A DNA stretch of 64,000 nt from Clostridiales bacterium (lineage in GTDB: Bacteria; Bacillota; Clostridia; Christensenellales; UBA1242), in the NCBI GenBank assembly GCA_003524095.1, contig DOEE01000003.1, positions 248,001 through 312,000 on the forward strand, in the 5' to 3' direction. The translations under genes were made by a program, and so were the position numbers. This document shows positions 20,528 through 35,500 of this stretch, piece by piece. Within the stretch, counting starts at the first letter, position 1, and each line of letters starts with the position of its first letter. Under the pieces are notes generated by a model. The model worked only from the letters and a program-made list of their open reading frames with translations, was not told where the DNA came from and searched no databases.

Positions 20528-23500
20528 ATGAAAAAGAGACTTGTTTTGTTTGGAATATTATTATGTTCAATATTTGGATTGTTTGTCGGTTGTACAAATG
20601 ACCCATACAAGGATTTACAACTTATTAATCTAAATAACGAAAGTGATGTTCAACTATTTGTTGAACAAACTTATGTTAACAACAAAATGGAATACACATA
20701 TCCTACATATGATTTGGAAGTTGAAATCAAAAACGCACCAAAGGATATGTCCAAATATGTTTTGGTTAGTGGCGGTAGAGAACTTGTAAATTATTCTATC
20801 AACTACATAGGACTCAATAAATCCAGAATTTCAATAACACCAATTTCTTATGATAAAACTGGTAAATTTACGCTTGTGGTTAAGACCGAAGAAGGAAACA
20901 AATCTTTGAATATTAACTTTAGAGTTGATTTAAAGATTACAAGTTTTAATTACAAGGAAGAAAATCTAGGCGTTATGGTCAAGGGCGAACAATTAGATTT
21001 GACAGACCTAGACAAATATATTACTTTTAGTCCTGCAGAGACTTCCCAAAGAGACATTGAATTTGAAGTTGTTTATCCAATTAGTGGTGCTATTAACGGA
21101 AGAAACAATGTTTCATATAAGGAAGAAGATTCTTATGGAAAATTTGCCGAAATCAAAAATGGAATTTTGTATACATATTCAAAGGATAGTGACGGAAAGG
21201 CTATTAACTATCCAAAGTTAAAAACATCAGCAACAATTGAAGGCGAAACCGGACAAGATGTTTTTGTTCAATGTATTCCTTTGAAGGCTTCTTACAAAGG
21301 TCAAAAACCCGAAGGCTCTACACTAGAAGATAAGTACATTGATATTGTTGTAATTGAGAATTGCGAAAACGTTTCACTTAGAATGGAATGTCAAAAAGAC
21401 GGCGATGAAAGTTATGTGGGACAAAAGGGTTCGTTTGAACTTAGCAAAAACGAAAGCGGAGAATATGATGTTAGTCTAATATGTCCACATCCCGAAGCCG
21501 GCATTTGGTACGACGATTATTATACAAATAGAACTTTGAGTTTTGATTTTGTTACTGGTGGAGATGATAGCACATATTATAATCCAAATGATTATATGGT
21601 TTTGTTAAACTCCGATAAATCCGGTTCTAATATAATTCAAAATGAGTATGTAACTCTTTCTTCTTTTGGAAATATTGACAATACTTTTAGTGTGAGTGCG
21701 ACAGGTGCAGGGGTTTATAAACACAAATTTAAAATTGACAACAAAAATTATCCGGGTATTATTAATACCGAAGTTGTTGTTAATTTCCATGTTATAAATC
21801 TTCCTTATCAAGTCAAGATAAATAATGCTGTTGATATCAAACAAAATGACAAAAGCGATTTGAATGTATTTACTGTGTTCAAAAATTATGGTGGCTCAAG
21901 GGGAACTAAATTTGAAGTCAAATTCAATAATTCTTCTGATTATAAGTATTTTGTGTATGCAAAAGATGATGAAGTAATAGATAATTTAACCATGTACAAA
22001 GTCGATGGCTCAACTCAAATCTTTGGAAAATATGAGTTTGATGATAGTACTGGAACCGCCATAATAAAATCTAGTTCAAAAAATAATTTTGATTACTCAA
22101 CCTTTAGAAATGGCGAATCTTTTTATTTGAGACATTCATATGCAATTCTTCCCGAAGAACAAAAACAACTTTTCATAGGAATTATGTATAATGTTGCTTC
22201 GGATAGTTATTCTGATGATGTAAAACAAAGATATTTTGTAAACAACTTTATTGAATTTCCAATTAATTTGGATTTTGAGGTGGGTGTTGAAAATATTACT
22301 TTTACTGAGAACAAATATTTGTTAGATGTTACAAATCCAAACTATAATAATGATATTGAAGATGATGGTGGTGTTCTATTATTTGAACTTAGTCAGGGTC
22401 AATCATTGGATAGCGTTCTTGATATAAACGACTTAAGTTATGATAGAGAGTTAATTAAGGTTTATCCTTACTTTAATGACAACGAAAACAAAACATATAT
22501 CTATATGAAAGCCAATAGTACTTACAAAACAGGCACGACCACTTTGTTTGTAAGAACAAAAAATGGAGTTCAAAACTCTGTTAATATTACAACATTTATT
22601 CCGACTATTTATGCCGAAAACGAAACGATAACTGACGAAGCAGAAAAAATGCCATTGTCTGTTAGTTTTGACTCCGATGATGTGCTTTATTACTTTACTG
22701 GAAAATCAATCCGCTTTGATGAAGTTCTCAATAGAGATGTTGTTGATGATCCACATGCCAAATACAATTTGTACAAAAATGGTATGCAAATTGGGTGGAA
22801 TTACACATCACTAAACAAATTGTTTATGATTAATGGGACATCTCTTGATCTTAAGTTTTATGATTATTTGGTAGTGGAAAATAACGGAGTAATGAGTGTT
22901 ACTCCAATTGATATTACTAATAATGTTGATGTCAAATTTAATTTTGACGGATTTGCAAGTTTCTCTAACGGACGCTTGAGTGTATCTAAAGTTACCGAAG
23001 ACAAGTCCAATCCTCTAACTATGACAATCAGTTATAGTGGTGGATATGTTAAAGATGTTGATGGAAAACAAACTTATGTGTCCTATCCAGTAACTTTAAA
23101 AGTAGATGTGTATATTTATCTACCTTTGCAGGGTGTAAAAGTTACATCTCCAAAAAATGTAGATATTTATATTGATGATTCACTTGGCATAATGGACAAG
23201 ACCAAAAAATTGTCGACTCATACTATTGAGTCTGACTATGTTCCAAATGAAATTAAACTTGGTGCTGATTGGAATAATGATGCAACATATTTTGATTCAA
23301 AAAACCCACCAGTTAACTTGTATTACGATATTCAAGATGTTTTGAATTCGCCTGTAATTATAGATGGCAAAGAACTCGTTTTGTACTCCAAAGAAGGTCT
23401 TCCTATGGTTATCCATGATACAAATGGAGATAGGGGGCTGGTTTATGGCGATTTATTTGAAATAATTTCAACAAATAACAAATACAACTGTATGCTTAAA

Positions 23501-26500
23501 GCAGTTATTAGCGAAAAATTCAAAAATTGGATTGTTAGTCCAACTGGCGGAAATTACAACAACGACGAATACTATTGGTTCTTGAAAAATAGAGTATTTA
23601 ATAATAATATTTCGATGTCGGTTAACGTTTATATTTCGCAATTTATGAAGTTGCAAAATATCAATAATATTAGATTTAACGTTAAATATACAAGCAAAGT
23701 AAGTTCATTAGATTTGGATATTGCAGATGATGGTGTTTACTTTGAAAAACGCGAAAGTCAAGAAACAAAATCTATTACAATTGGCTATTCAATTGGCAAT
23801 CCTTTGGCTATTAACAAAGATATCATGTTGCTAAATAGTATCAATGGTGTCTTTGAAGCAAGAGTTAACGCAGGTGCATCTAGTGTAAATGGCACTATTA
23901 CTATCACTCCTAAAAATTCAGGAATTGAATACTTAACAGTCGTTCCAATGGATAATATCAAATCATATGACGAAACAACTGGAACTTATGTATATTATGA
24001 CCAAAGTTTAGTTCAAAAGTTCCGTGTCAAAGTTGCTGACGGAAGCATAATAATGCCTTTTGAAATTAGAACAGTTGACGACTTTGTTGTTATGCAAGAC
24101 GATTTGCGTGGCGGAAAGTATTTTAACTATGTGTTGGCAAGAAATATTAATTTGTCTAAAATAGATTTGTCCAAAGATAATACTATAGTCAATATTAATG
24201 GCAAAGGTTTTAGTCTTGACGGTAAATATAGTTATTCACGAAACGGAATTGAATATGAAAATGTTTATTCTCTTACTCATTTAAATATCAAGAAAAGTAT
24301 AGAAAATCCAAGTAGTGACACAAATATTGGTCTATTTGGAAGCATTAATAATTCTATCATTCTTAGAAACTTAAATATCATTAATTCAAATATTGAAATT
24401 ACTATCAAGTCTTTGAACGGACATGCTTTGAATGTAGGTATTTTATCCGGGAAAGTAGGCGGATTAAATCTATATAATTCGTTTGTGGAAGGTCAAATAA
24501 CTATCAAAAACTTGGATACAACACAAAATTCAAGCAATGTAAATATCGGTGGTGTAGTAGGTTTTGTTGAGAGTTATTCAAATGTTGTTGGACTTCCAGC
24601 TAGTTATATAGCGGGTTATTCAAATAGTCCTTACAATTCAAACGTTAGAATTGACTATACTCAATCGAATTCAAACTATACAAATCATAACTTCTCGGTT
24701 GGTGGTTTTGTAGGAAATGCTCAGGGCAAATTTGACTTGACAAGTTTAAATATTGTTTCAAGCATTTATGGACTTAATTATAAGAGTAGTGTAGGTTCGG
24801 TTGCGGGAACTTTGCTTGATGGAAAATTAGACAATGTAGTTGTATATCCTAGCATTATTATAAATGATATTTTGAGTGACAAAGATTCTGAACTTAACAT
24901 TTCAACTATGATAGGTAGCGGAAATGGTTTGGTTGTAAATTCAAAAGTTTACTTTACAAAAGATAATATTATTTCTTGGCAAAATGCATTGAAAGTTAAA
25001 GTTATCACCCAAAATCCAGTTAACTTTGGTGCTGTAATTGGGAAAACCTTAGACGGCGAATCTAAAGTAAGTTACACCTATGTAAGGAGTTTCTATAACG
25101 AAAATACTCCTAATTTCCAAGCGGATATTTATATAAATTCAACAAAATCTAGTAAAATTGGCGGACTTGTTGGAAGTGTCGGCGGACAAAAAATCTTGCT
25201 TGAAAATTCATACTTTAATGCAAATATTTTGACTAACGGTACCAAAGAAACTGAGACAAATACAAATCATTTGATTGGACTACTTTTGGCAGATACAAAT
25301 GTGGCTAGTGGTTCTAGTGTTTCAAATAGTTATGCTATTGGTGAATTGAAAGTCATTTGTGAAGATACAAATATTTACAAACTATCCAACATAAAAGATA
25401 ACTTCGGTTTAATCGTTACAAGTTATCCAAATAGTGTAAGCAAAATTTTGGATACAATTGATATTGATGTCAATGCTACAAATTCTAAGCAGTCAAACGA
25501 AATTTCCAACTTGACTATTCAAAATGTGTATGGAATAATTAATTCTAATACTTACTACTTTGGAAACAATAGTAAGATAACCGCAATTTATGACGAGTCA
25601 AAGCCATTTATTTCGGCTACAAGCGGAAACGGAATTGTTTCGGGTCCTTATGAAAGTGTATTCGAAATCTTCAATACTTTGGGTTATAATATTATCAAAG
25701 ATAGCGATTCCGAAGATGCAAACAATCCAAATCTATGTTGGATTTTGAATAAAAATGTAAACAAATCAAACAATATTGGCTTCCCAGTTTTGTTATCGGA
25801 AGAAACTCCAAAAGTTGCAATGTACGACTTGGTTCCTACTAAGATTTATTTGGATAATATCAATGTGGTTTCTGGACTTTATAATGTTAGTACATCTGAC
25901 AAAACTCAACTTATAATGATTCTCAACAAGTTGGATAAAAATTCCAAATCGAAAGATTATTTTGATATTGAAGTTGATAGTGTTAGTTCGGCAATAAGCA
26001 TTAAGTTTAATGGCGAAACAATACTTACTAAATTTTTTAGAATAAATAGTGACTTGGAGTTTAGCGAAAATTCCAACGAACAAATTATATCAATTCAAGG
26101 CAACAAAGTTTATCCAGTTAACGAAGGTCTTGCGGTGCTTACTATAAACTCCGTTCTTGACAAAACAGTCAAACTTGAAATTACTATCAAAGTGGTTTGT
26201 GGTGTGACAGAATTGCAATTTAAAAATGTTGTAACTGGTGAACAATTTGAAGATAAAAATGACTCGCCAAAACCTATAGTTTATATAGATGAAGTAAGTT
26301 ATTTTGAAATTTTGAATAAAAATGTCTTTGACAAAAACTCTTCGAAAGAAACAGAATATTTGTCTTCAAAAGAATATGGTTACAAAATAACAGTATTAGA
26401 AAGCGAATTGCCAATTGGTAGTTTGACTATTGGTGGAAAAATCCTCAAAAATGTAGGCGATGAAATCATCGTAAGTTCAAGTAGTCTTGTTGTCAAAGGT

Positions 26501-29500
26501 GTAAGCATCGGAACTATTAAGTTAAAAATTACTCCAATTATATTCATTAATGAATTAGATTATGTGGGTAACAATTATTTTGATAATTTTGGTGTTGAAA
26601 AACAAATTACTATAAATGTAAATGCAAGAGCAAAATCTATTGACTTAAGCAAAGATTCATTAAAAATTGCACCAAAAAATACTACTGATTTCAAAGTATT
26701 TGTTCAAACAAGTAATGTAATAGTAGATGAAATTTCAAACAAAATTAAATTCCTAAGTGCTTTGAATGTTAGTATTAATTCAAGAGAATTTGTAATTGAT
26801 TTGACTGACAGAGAATATTCATACATTATCGAAAATGATACTTATGTTATTCAAGGAATTGATTTTGAAATTAACTATGAATTAATTAAATTTAGATTTA
26901 ATTCACTTGTAGTTTCCAAAACAGATGGCTTGGAATTGGGTGAATATACTTATGATGTAGTATTTGGAGTTATTGTTAGATTTGATTCTAACTACTATAG
27001 GACACATGCAGATGACTTTGATTTAAATACTATTGAATATAACTTTGTATTTAGTCCAAAAAGCAATGAAAGTTTGACTAGTGTAATAAGTATTGGGGTA
27101 AGTCCAAACGAATTAAATTCGATATTTACAAACTATTATGCTAGGGGCGAACTACTAGCGGACGAAAGTGAAAAGTACGCAAACGAAAACGAAAGTAGAT
27201 TTGTTTTGCCGGGAACGTCGGGGCTTCTCAAAATTACTCTTGACGAAGAATTTAATGATAGTAGTTATATTACAGTCACACTTGATAACAAATATATTGA
27301 TTATGTTGAACTTGGTCAGATGGCGGGAAGTATTGATAATGTAACAATTGATGCAACCAAAGATTTGACTGATTATATTACTAAATATACAAACATTTCA
27401 TACAAACAATATATTTCTACTTCCGAAGAATTTGGAATTAGACTTAGCAAAATGACACTTAACTATAATGATGAAAATTACTTTAACAAAACATATTTTG
27501 TAAAACTCACACTTAACAGAAACTACGGCGATTTGGAAAATATTGTTCTTAATATTACATCTTACAAGGTTGGCAAAGGTTCGGTTGAAAAGACTAAATC
27601 AATTAGTGCGACATATGGAATAACCGAACTTCCATACATTGATGTCAAGGTAGACGGCTCGCAATCTGCGGTTTTGGGTCGTGGAATTAAAAAAGAATTG
27701 GAAATTAAGTCTAGGGGTATTAGTAATGAAATTATAGTAGGTGCACTTCCAAATAATGTGTTTATTTGTGATGACCAAGACAATGATATCCAAAAAACCT
27801 TAAGTGTAGATTATCTAAATCAAAACAGAAAATATTATTTGTGTGCAAAACTTGATGCAGAAATTACCAATGCAATAATCAAGTTTGATGCTGCAGAAAT
27901 TATTTTGGGTGTTAGAGAACACACTAATACATCAATTGCTATTCAAACAGTTATATTTGAAATTGAAAATGTACAATTGGAAGGCTCTATTGATGGAGTT
28001 GTTACAATTAAACATGGTCAAACCTTTGCACTTAATACAAAAGTTTCTTACAAAGTTCCTACAGTTGGCACAGAGAAGGAGATTAAAGAATTTGTAAACA
28101 ACTTGACGCTAAATAATGTCGGTGACTTAAGTTTAGTTGAATACTCTATAGCGGGTGCAAGTGTAAATAAACAAAGTTTCAAAGATGGCAAAGTAATCTC
28201 AGAAAATGAAATTTCAAAAGGCACATTGAGACTTTATAATCCAGTTTATGTTGATGGAGATAGAGTATTTAAACCAATCACCAAAGAAAGTACAGAGAAT
28301 TTGAAGGTTTATGACTACATAGAACTTGACGAAAATACATATGGCATCAAAGTAAATAAATCTACTCAAAATAATGAATACGATGAGTATACTATCAAAT
28401 ATTATTCATTAAAAGGCATCAGTATTACGGGAGATTATGAAGTAAATCTTAGAATAAATATTCCTTATTACTATGATACAAATGGAAAACTTGTGATAGA
28501 TACTAAATCTTCAAACAATAGTGCTAATGCAGACAAGACAACATACTATGAATTTGACCCAATTGACTTTAAACTTGTTGTCGAAGATAGTTCAACTTAT
28601 GACCACCCAAATCCAATTGAAACACAAGATGACTTATTCAAAGCGTGTTCGACTGGAACGGGAGATTATATCCTTCTTAATAATTTAGTTCTCAAAGATT
28701 GGGTTCCACAAGAAGTCAACTTTAGGTCGCTTGACGGAAACGGATATACTATCAAAGTTAAATCATATAATTTGTCTAGTATAAGGGGTGTTGACGAAGC
28801 AAATGTCGGTATATTTGCTTCAACTAGTGAAAATACACTTCTCAAAAATATTACAGTCGATGTATCTAATATGTTAGTAACAGAGACTCAAATGCTAAAA
28901 GATGTTGAAACACTAAGAAATGCATCGTCTAGTTCTTATGGTTACGATGGAAACATAAATATAGCATTTACAAATACTGTAAACTTTGGTGTTTTGGTTG
29001 GAACAAACAATGGTGCTATTACAAACGCAAAGATTGTTAGTACTTTCAAAAACACAGAAATGAATGATAAAACACCATTATATTTGCATATACTTACAAC
29101 TTTAGGTTATATTGATTCGACTTTTGTAAATACAAACATAGGTGGAATTGTAGGTGTTAATAGTTCAACTGGTGCGATAACTAATTCCTTTGTAGGGCTT
29201 AGTCTAGCAAACATGACTGGAAGTTCTGCTAAAATTCAGTTGATAAAAAATGCTAGTGACTCGGTTTATAATAATGTTAGAGATTCACTTGAAGATGTAG
29301 AAATCTATCCATTTATATTGGCTGGTGGAAACAAACTTGGCGGAATTGTATCCGAAAATAGCGGTATTGTAAGTAATACATATGCCAAAGGTTTGGGACT
29401 TTATAATACATATCCAGCAGTTAAAGATAGTCAAACTGCAGGACTTGTTGCTACAAATAATGGAACTATTACAAGTAGTTTTGTTGAAAGTGCAAAAATT

Positions 29501-32500
29501 GGTGCTGATTTAAGAGCAATCAAAGATGAATTTATTATTGAAAGTACTGGTAACGTCGGTGGACTTGTGTTTAATAATAATGGACTAGTTGAAAACTCAT
29601 ATAGCAATGCATACTTGGAAACTCAAAGTGCATTTACTGGTGGATTTGTATTTAGCAATAATGAAAATGGTCAAATTAACAACGCATATTCGACTGCTGT
29701 TAACAAATATAGTTTGGCACATGGTCAATTTACTGGTGTCGACAATGACGGAAGAAGCATTCTTAATGCGGGTACTTATAACAATTGTTATTATTTAGTT
29801 TTGAATGATGAAAAAGCCAACGAACTTGAAGATGCTACAGCAATTGAATTAAACCTAAAAGATGAAAATGTCTCTGACAAAGACAAAATTAGTGATAAAA
29901 ATACTTGGCGTGGCTTCTCATTTGCATCCAAGAATAATGCTGAAGCAATTTGGACATTTGAGAAAACTGGTGAAACTCCAAAAATAGGTGCTAGCCTAAT
30001 TGATACTACATCATTTAGACAACTCACCGAAGTGGAAGAAAAAGTTGAAAATGGCAATACAATCACTGTCTACAACTATGAGTACAAAACAAATACTCTA
30101 GGCTCACTCAACAATCCATTGATTATTGACAAAGCCGAAAACTTTGATAAATACATTATTGATAATTCATTCAAACTAAGTGGCGACGATAGATTTGTGT
30201 TTGGTGCAACAGTATCTAGTGGAAATGCACTAAGCAATCTAAATGTTGTAAGACATGTAAGAGTTGTAAATAACCTTGACTTTGAACAAATTACAACAGC
30301 CCAAATGTACAAAGGAACTTATCTATACAAAACAGTATTTGCCGGAGTCCTAGACGGAAATGGCATGACATTCAAAAACTTGAATATCAACACCGATGAC
30401 GTTCAACTTGAAAACTTTGGTTTGTTTGCACAAGTAGGCATATCATCCAAAACTTCAACACTCCAAACTGTTGTCAAAAATTTGAATTTATCACTCAGAA
30501 CTTATAAGTCTAGTGATAGTTCAAGAGCAGGGGTTTTGGCTGGAACTATTGTCAATTCTAATATAATTAATGTTAAGATTGACGGTGGAAATACTGGTGA
30601 TTCGCAAGTTATAATTGGTGCAAGAAACATGGCGGGCGCACTTGCTGGACTAATATATTCTGACAGTAACGGGGAAAACAAGGTATCTCTATTTGATATT
30701 GATGTATCTAACGTTGCAGTTGAATCTAGTTATGGTAGTCTTGGCGGTGAAATTACTAATGATAGCAAAGATGTAAGTCGTGGTTTCTACAACAAATTCT
30801 CAATCAAAAATGTTGAGACAAACGAAACTGTCGAAAAAGCATTTAATAGTTTGTATAATAACAAATCAAACAAAACAATCTTAACAGAATCGGTTAATGG
30901 AAAATCTGTGATTAAATCTAATGTATCTTATGCTGGAACAGTTGCTGGCGTAATTATTGCTAACAACTATTCAAAACAAGTACAAAAAGATAATGTATAT
31001 AATTATTACAAGACAAATCCAGATGATAGCACAATAGACAATGTTGTTGCAAGTGGAATTATTACAATTAGAACTGCTGATAATGCTGGTGGATTATTTG
31101 GATATGTTGGCGAAAATTCACTTATCAAAAATTCACACTTTGTGCTATCTGACAATCAAATTATTAGAGCATTTAATTATGCTGGTGGATTAGTTGCAGA
31201 AAACCATGGTGTAATTGAACAATGTTCGGTTGCATTTGGTGACAATTTGCAACAAGTTAATGACAGAAACATACTATCTACAAATAGAAACAATACATCT
31301 CAACTATTTGACTCAATGTCTAGTACTGATTACACAGTTGCAATTGGTGGACTAGTTGGTTATAGTAGCAATGGTGTAATAATTGATAGTGTAAGCAAAG
31401 TTAATGCAATCAAACCTTATGCTTATATAGCAGGCGGACTAGTTGGTTACTCAGAGAATTATAACTATATTGGTTACTCATTCTCAACCGGTGCTGTATA
31501 TTCAAAATTCATAACAGGTGGACTAGTAGGACTACAAGTAAACAAGAATACTGATGCTGATTTAAATAATGCTTTGAGTCAAAATCTAACACTCAAACAT
31601 GTATATGCTTTGACTGATTGGAATTTGACGAGAGACACTCTTAACATTAGACAAAATATAACAAATAAATTATATGAAAATCAAAAAGTTTTGTATAAGA
31701 TGTCTGACGGAAGTTATTATAATTTCTATGTTAAAATGCCAGAAGTTGGAAACTTAGATATTAATGTACCAGTTGAAATGAAAGTATCCAAGTCCGATTA
31801 TGAAAATTCTCATAACGAATATTATGTCGGCTCGGCAATTGGTTATGCAATTATCAACAATTCTGAAACTGGTTATAACAAAGCAGGAACAAACAAGTTA
31901 ATTTCAAACTTGGAAGACTACAATTATGGCGTTTCTAGTAGTGTTGTAACTAACACACTTGGACTTTATTCAAGTACTGGTAGTTTGGCTAATGGCAACA
32001 AGGTTGACGATTACTTCAAATCAACATTTAGTTATGTTGCAGGTACAGACTTAAATATTAATATGTATAGTTACAAAGTAGCATACAGTAATTCAAATCT
32101 AAACAAGTACACATTAAGTAGTTATCTATATGATGAACAGTACATCGAAGACAGTGAAGGCAATACATATGTGGTATCAAACAATTCTGTCAAAGTCGGT
32201 GCTACTACATATCCAGTTGAAGACGGCAAAGTTACAATTGGCGAAACTGAGTATCCAGTTAAAACAAGAACAGTTGGCAAGTCTCAAAGCGGATATTATG
32301 ATGTGTTTGATTATTCAAAAGTATTTGTTCAAGAATACTTAGAACAAATCCTTGGTGATTATTCAAAAATTTTGGATGATGGAACTAATAAGACTACTGC
32401 TAATGTGTTTAAATATCCTCACAAAGATGATATGGAAAATTCAAGATTTTTAACAAATCATAGCGGAGATAGTTTTGTACATCGAGATAATGGGTATATT

Positions 32501-35500
32501 TGGGCAATGGATACATACTTGCCAAAATTCAGCAAAGGTCTATATGTGTCAGTTCAATCAATCGCAAATACTGCAGATTTAAATAACGCATTTACAACCT
32601 TGTCTACTGGTAGAATATACAATGTTGTGCCAGAGGCGGGTGGAAAAATCGAAGTTGATATTACTTCACAAAATAAATATATTAATTATACTCAAACAAT
32701 CAAAGATACATTTATTGGTATCAAAGTTGACGGAACAAATCCAAAAATCATATTTAATTTACCTGACCAAACGAGTGGAAACTCTACAACAGTTAATTCT
32801 ATATTCAACATTTTGTCGGGTGTAACATTTAGCGGTATTGATTTTGAATTTAATTTTGAAAGTTTCAAATTCTCATCTCAAAAAGACTATACGAACTTTG
32901 GACTAATTGCAAATACAATTCAAAATTCAGACTTTACAGATTGTTCATTTACTTTGAATCTTTCTCAAAGTTTAACTTTTGAAGGCTCGGCATTCGATTA
33001 TAATAGTTCAACAGTTGGACTAATGTTTGGTTCGATTATTAATACTTCGTTTAATAATTGTGCATTTGAAATAAATGTAAATAACAATAGTGTAACTCTA
33101 AATAATACGCTAATAGAAAATTTTGGACTTATTGCTGGAACGGTGTATAGTTCAAATATTCAAAATAGTAGATTGACAATTAATGGTGTTGATACAATTA
33201 CAATTTCAAGAAGTGCAAGTAGTCTAAATGTTGGCGGAATTGCGGGAGTATTTAATAGTTCAAGATTGACTCCAAGCGAATTGATTGTATGTAATATTAA
33301 AATTGTTAATAATTCGGATTTTGCTACTCTTAATATTTCTCAAATGATGGCTTATGCAAGCAATTCAATTTTGAGTAATATTAATATTGCTACAGAACTA
33401 ACATTTGAAAATTCAAATTCAGTTCAAAAAATTGACGAGTTGAGTATTTCAAAAGTTGTCGGCATGTCTTATGCTAACAAAATTAACGGAACTCTATCAG
33501 GAGAAGTTGCAATTTCTTCGACCGATGTAAGCAAAATTTCAAAACTAAGTGTCGGCGGATTTGTAGGATTTGACCAAAGAAATACAACTTTGGGACTAGA
33601 TAAGGCGATAGTTACTACAAATATTAGTGTTTCGGCATTTAGTAATAACTTATCTGTTGGTGGATTGGTTGGTAAATCTGCTGGTTCATCTAACTTAATT
33701 TCCACGGGTGAGTTTGGTGGAAAAATCAGTGTAACAAATAATTGCTTGGGAAGTAGTATTGCAGAAACTTATGCTTATACAAATGTTGGTGGTCTTGTAG
33801 GTCAAACAACTAGTAGTGTTAAACTAAGTAATGTTATGAATGTCGGAAAGGCGGAAGTAACAACCAAGGATAATGCACAAAGCATAGTATCTATTGGTGG
33901 AATTGCTGGCAGAACTGAAAGTAGATTTGAGATAAATAATTTTGCTAGTTTTGCTGAGATGACAACACAAAATTATAGTAATGCAGTTGTATATGTTTCG
34001 GGTGTTGTTGGATATAACGGTGGTGTATTTGCGGGAGTTAATGGCTTTACGCTAGTTGAACTTCCTGAAAGTGTCGGCATTGTAACTTCGGCAATTACAA
34101 ATAACTCCGTTTCTGATGTTACAAAAGATGTATTCTACGCATCCGAACTTATGGGAAATAGTTATGAATCTGATGCAAAATATAATAGTTATGCTTTGGC
34201 TGACATATATTTTGACGATACAAAAAACATCGAAATAAGTGAGTATTCATATATCTATAAAAGGCTATATAGAAGACTAGTTGATTGTAATATGAAAATA
34301 GTTAGTGTCAGCAAGTTAAAAGTGCTTATTCCAAGTGACATGACACTAAGTATCAATACTTTAAATACGGACGGAAACACTAAAAACTTATTTGAACCAA
34401 ATGTAGTAGGAAATGCTAATGATTTGGCTAAAAATGGATATATGATGCTTTTATCAGATATTCAAATAAGTGGTAAGACATTATCCAAAAATCAAGTTTT
34501 GTCGGGAAGAACGACTAAAGATGGCAAAGTTAAAATAACCAAGACAAATAATACTTCTGCAGTTAGTACTGAATTTGCATTTACATCAAATGAGGGGATA
34601 ATCTCCAATGTTTACTTTGAAACTTCGATACATGAAGGTTCACTAGCAGTTGCACAAAATGTTGCTTTTGTGGGTACTAATGAAGGTATAATCAAAGGTG
34701 TTTATGCTTATGGATTAAGTTCAAGCAAGTATTCAATTGCAAAAACCAACTCTGGAAGTATTCTACAATCCGGTTCGTATGTTGTATATTATCCAACAGA
34801 CAATACGTCTACAAGTTATGGTTTGGTCAATGACAATAGTGGACTTATTAGTGACTGCTACTCTATGAATTCTATTTATACAAAGTCTAATGATCCTAAA
34901 AACAAAAATCAAGTTTATGGACTAGCGGAAAAAAATAGTGGAACAATTCAGTATAGTTATTATGATATTCCTGAACTTATGACATATAATAATAATTATG
35001 CGGGAATTGTTGAAGAAAATATAAAAAATAGTAGTGCTACTATTTACAGATGTGAATCGAATTCTAATCCAAGTTTTGCAAGACAAAGAAAAACAATTTG
35101 GACGGAAGAAAATAATCACTCTCAACTAATTGGGGTTAAGGATATCAAAGGCGCAATTACTATCGAAATATCTGTAATTTATGGTGCGACTTCGACAAGT
35201 TATAAGACCGTAACTGACCTAAAAGAAGCCATAAAGTTGCATGCGAATGCAGAAATGCCAAGTGCTATCCAATTTGATTATGAACTCAAATTCTTTGAAC
35301 CAAATCCAGCAAAGTACAATGCTATAAGGTTCAATGAGGGCTATGCCTTTACAAATTATATAAATTCGCTTACAACATCTTTTATTCCAGAAAATACAAT
35401 ATTATTAATTGATGGAAATATATTTGTAAATAGCGAACTCAAAGCCTTCTCAATTCCAAGTTCATCAATGATTTTGGGACTTGGAGCAATTGATGGAGTT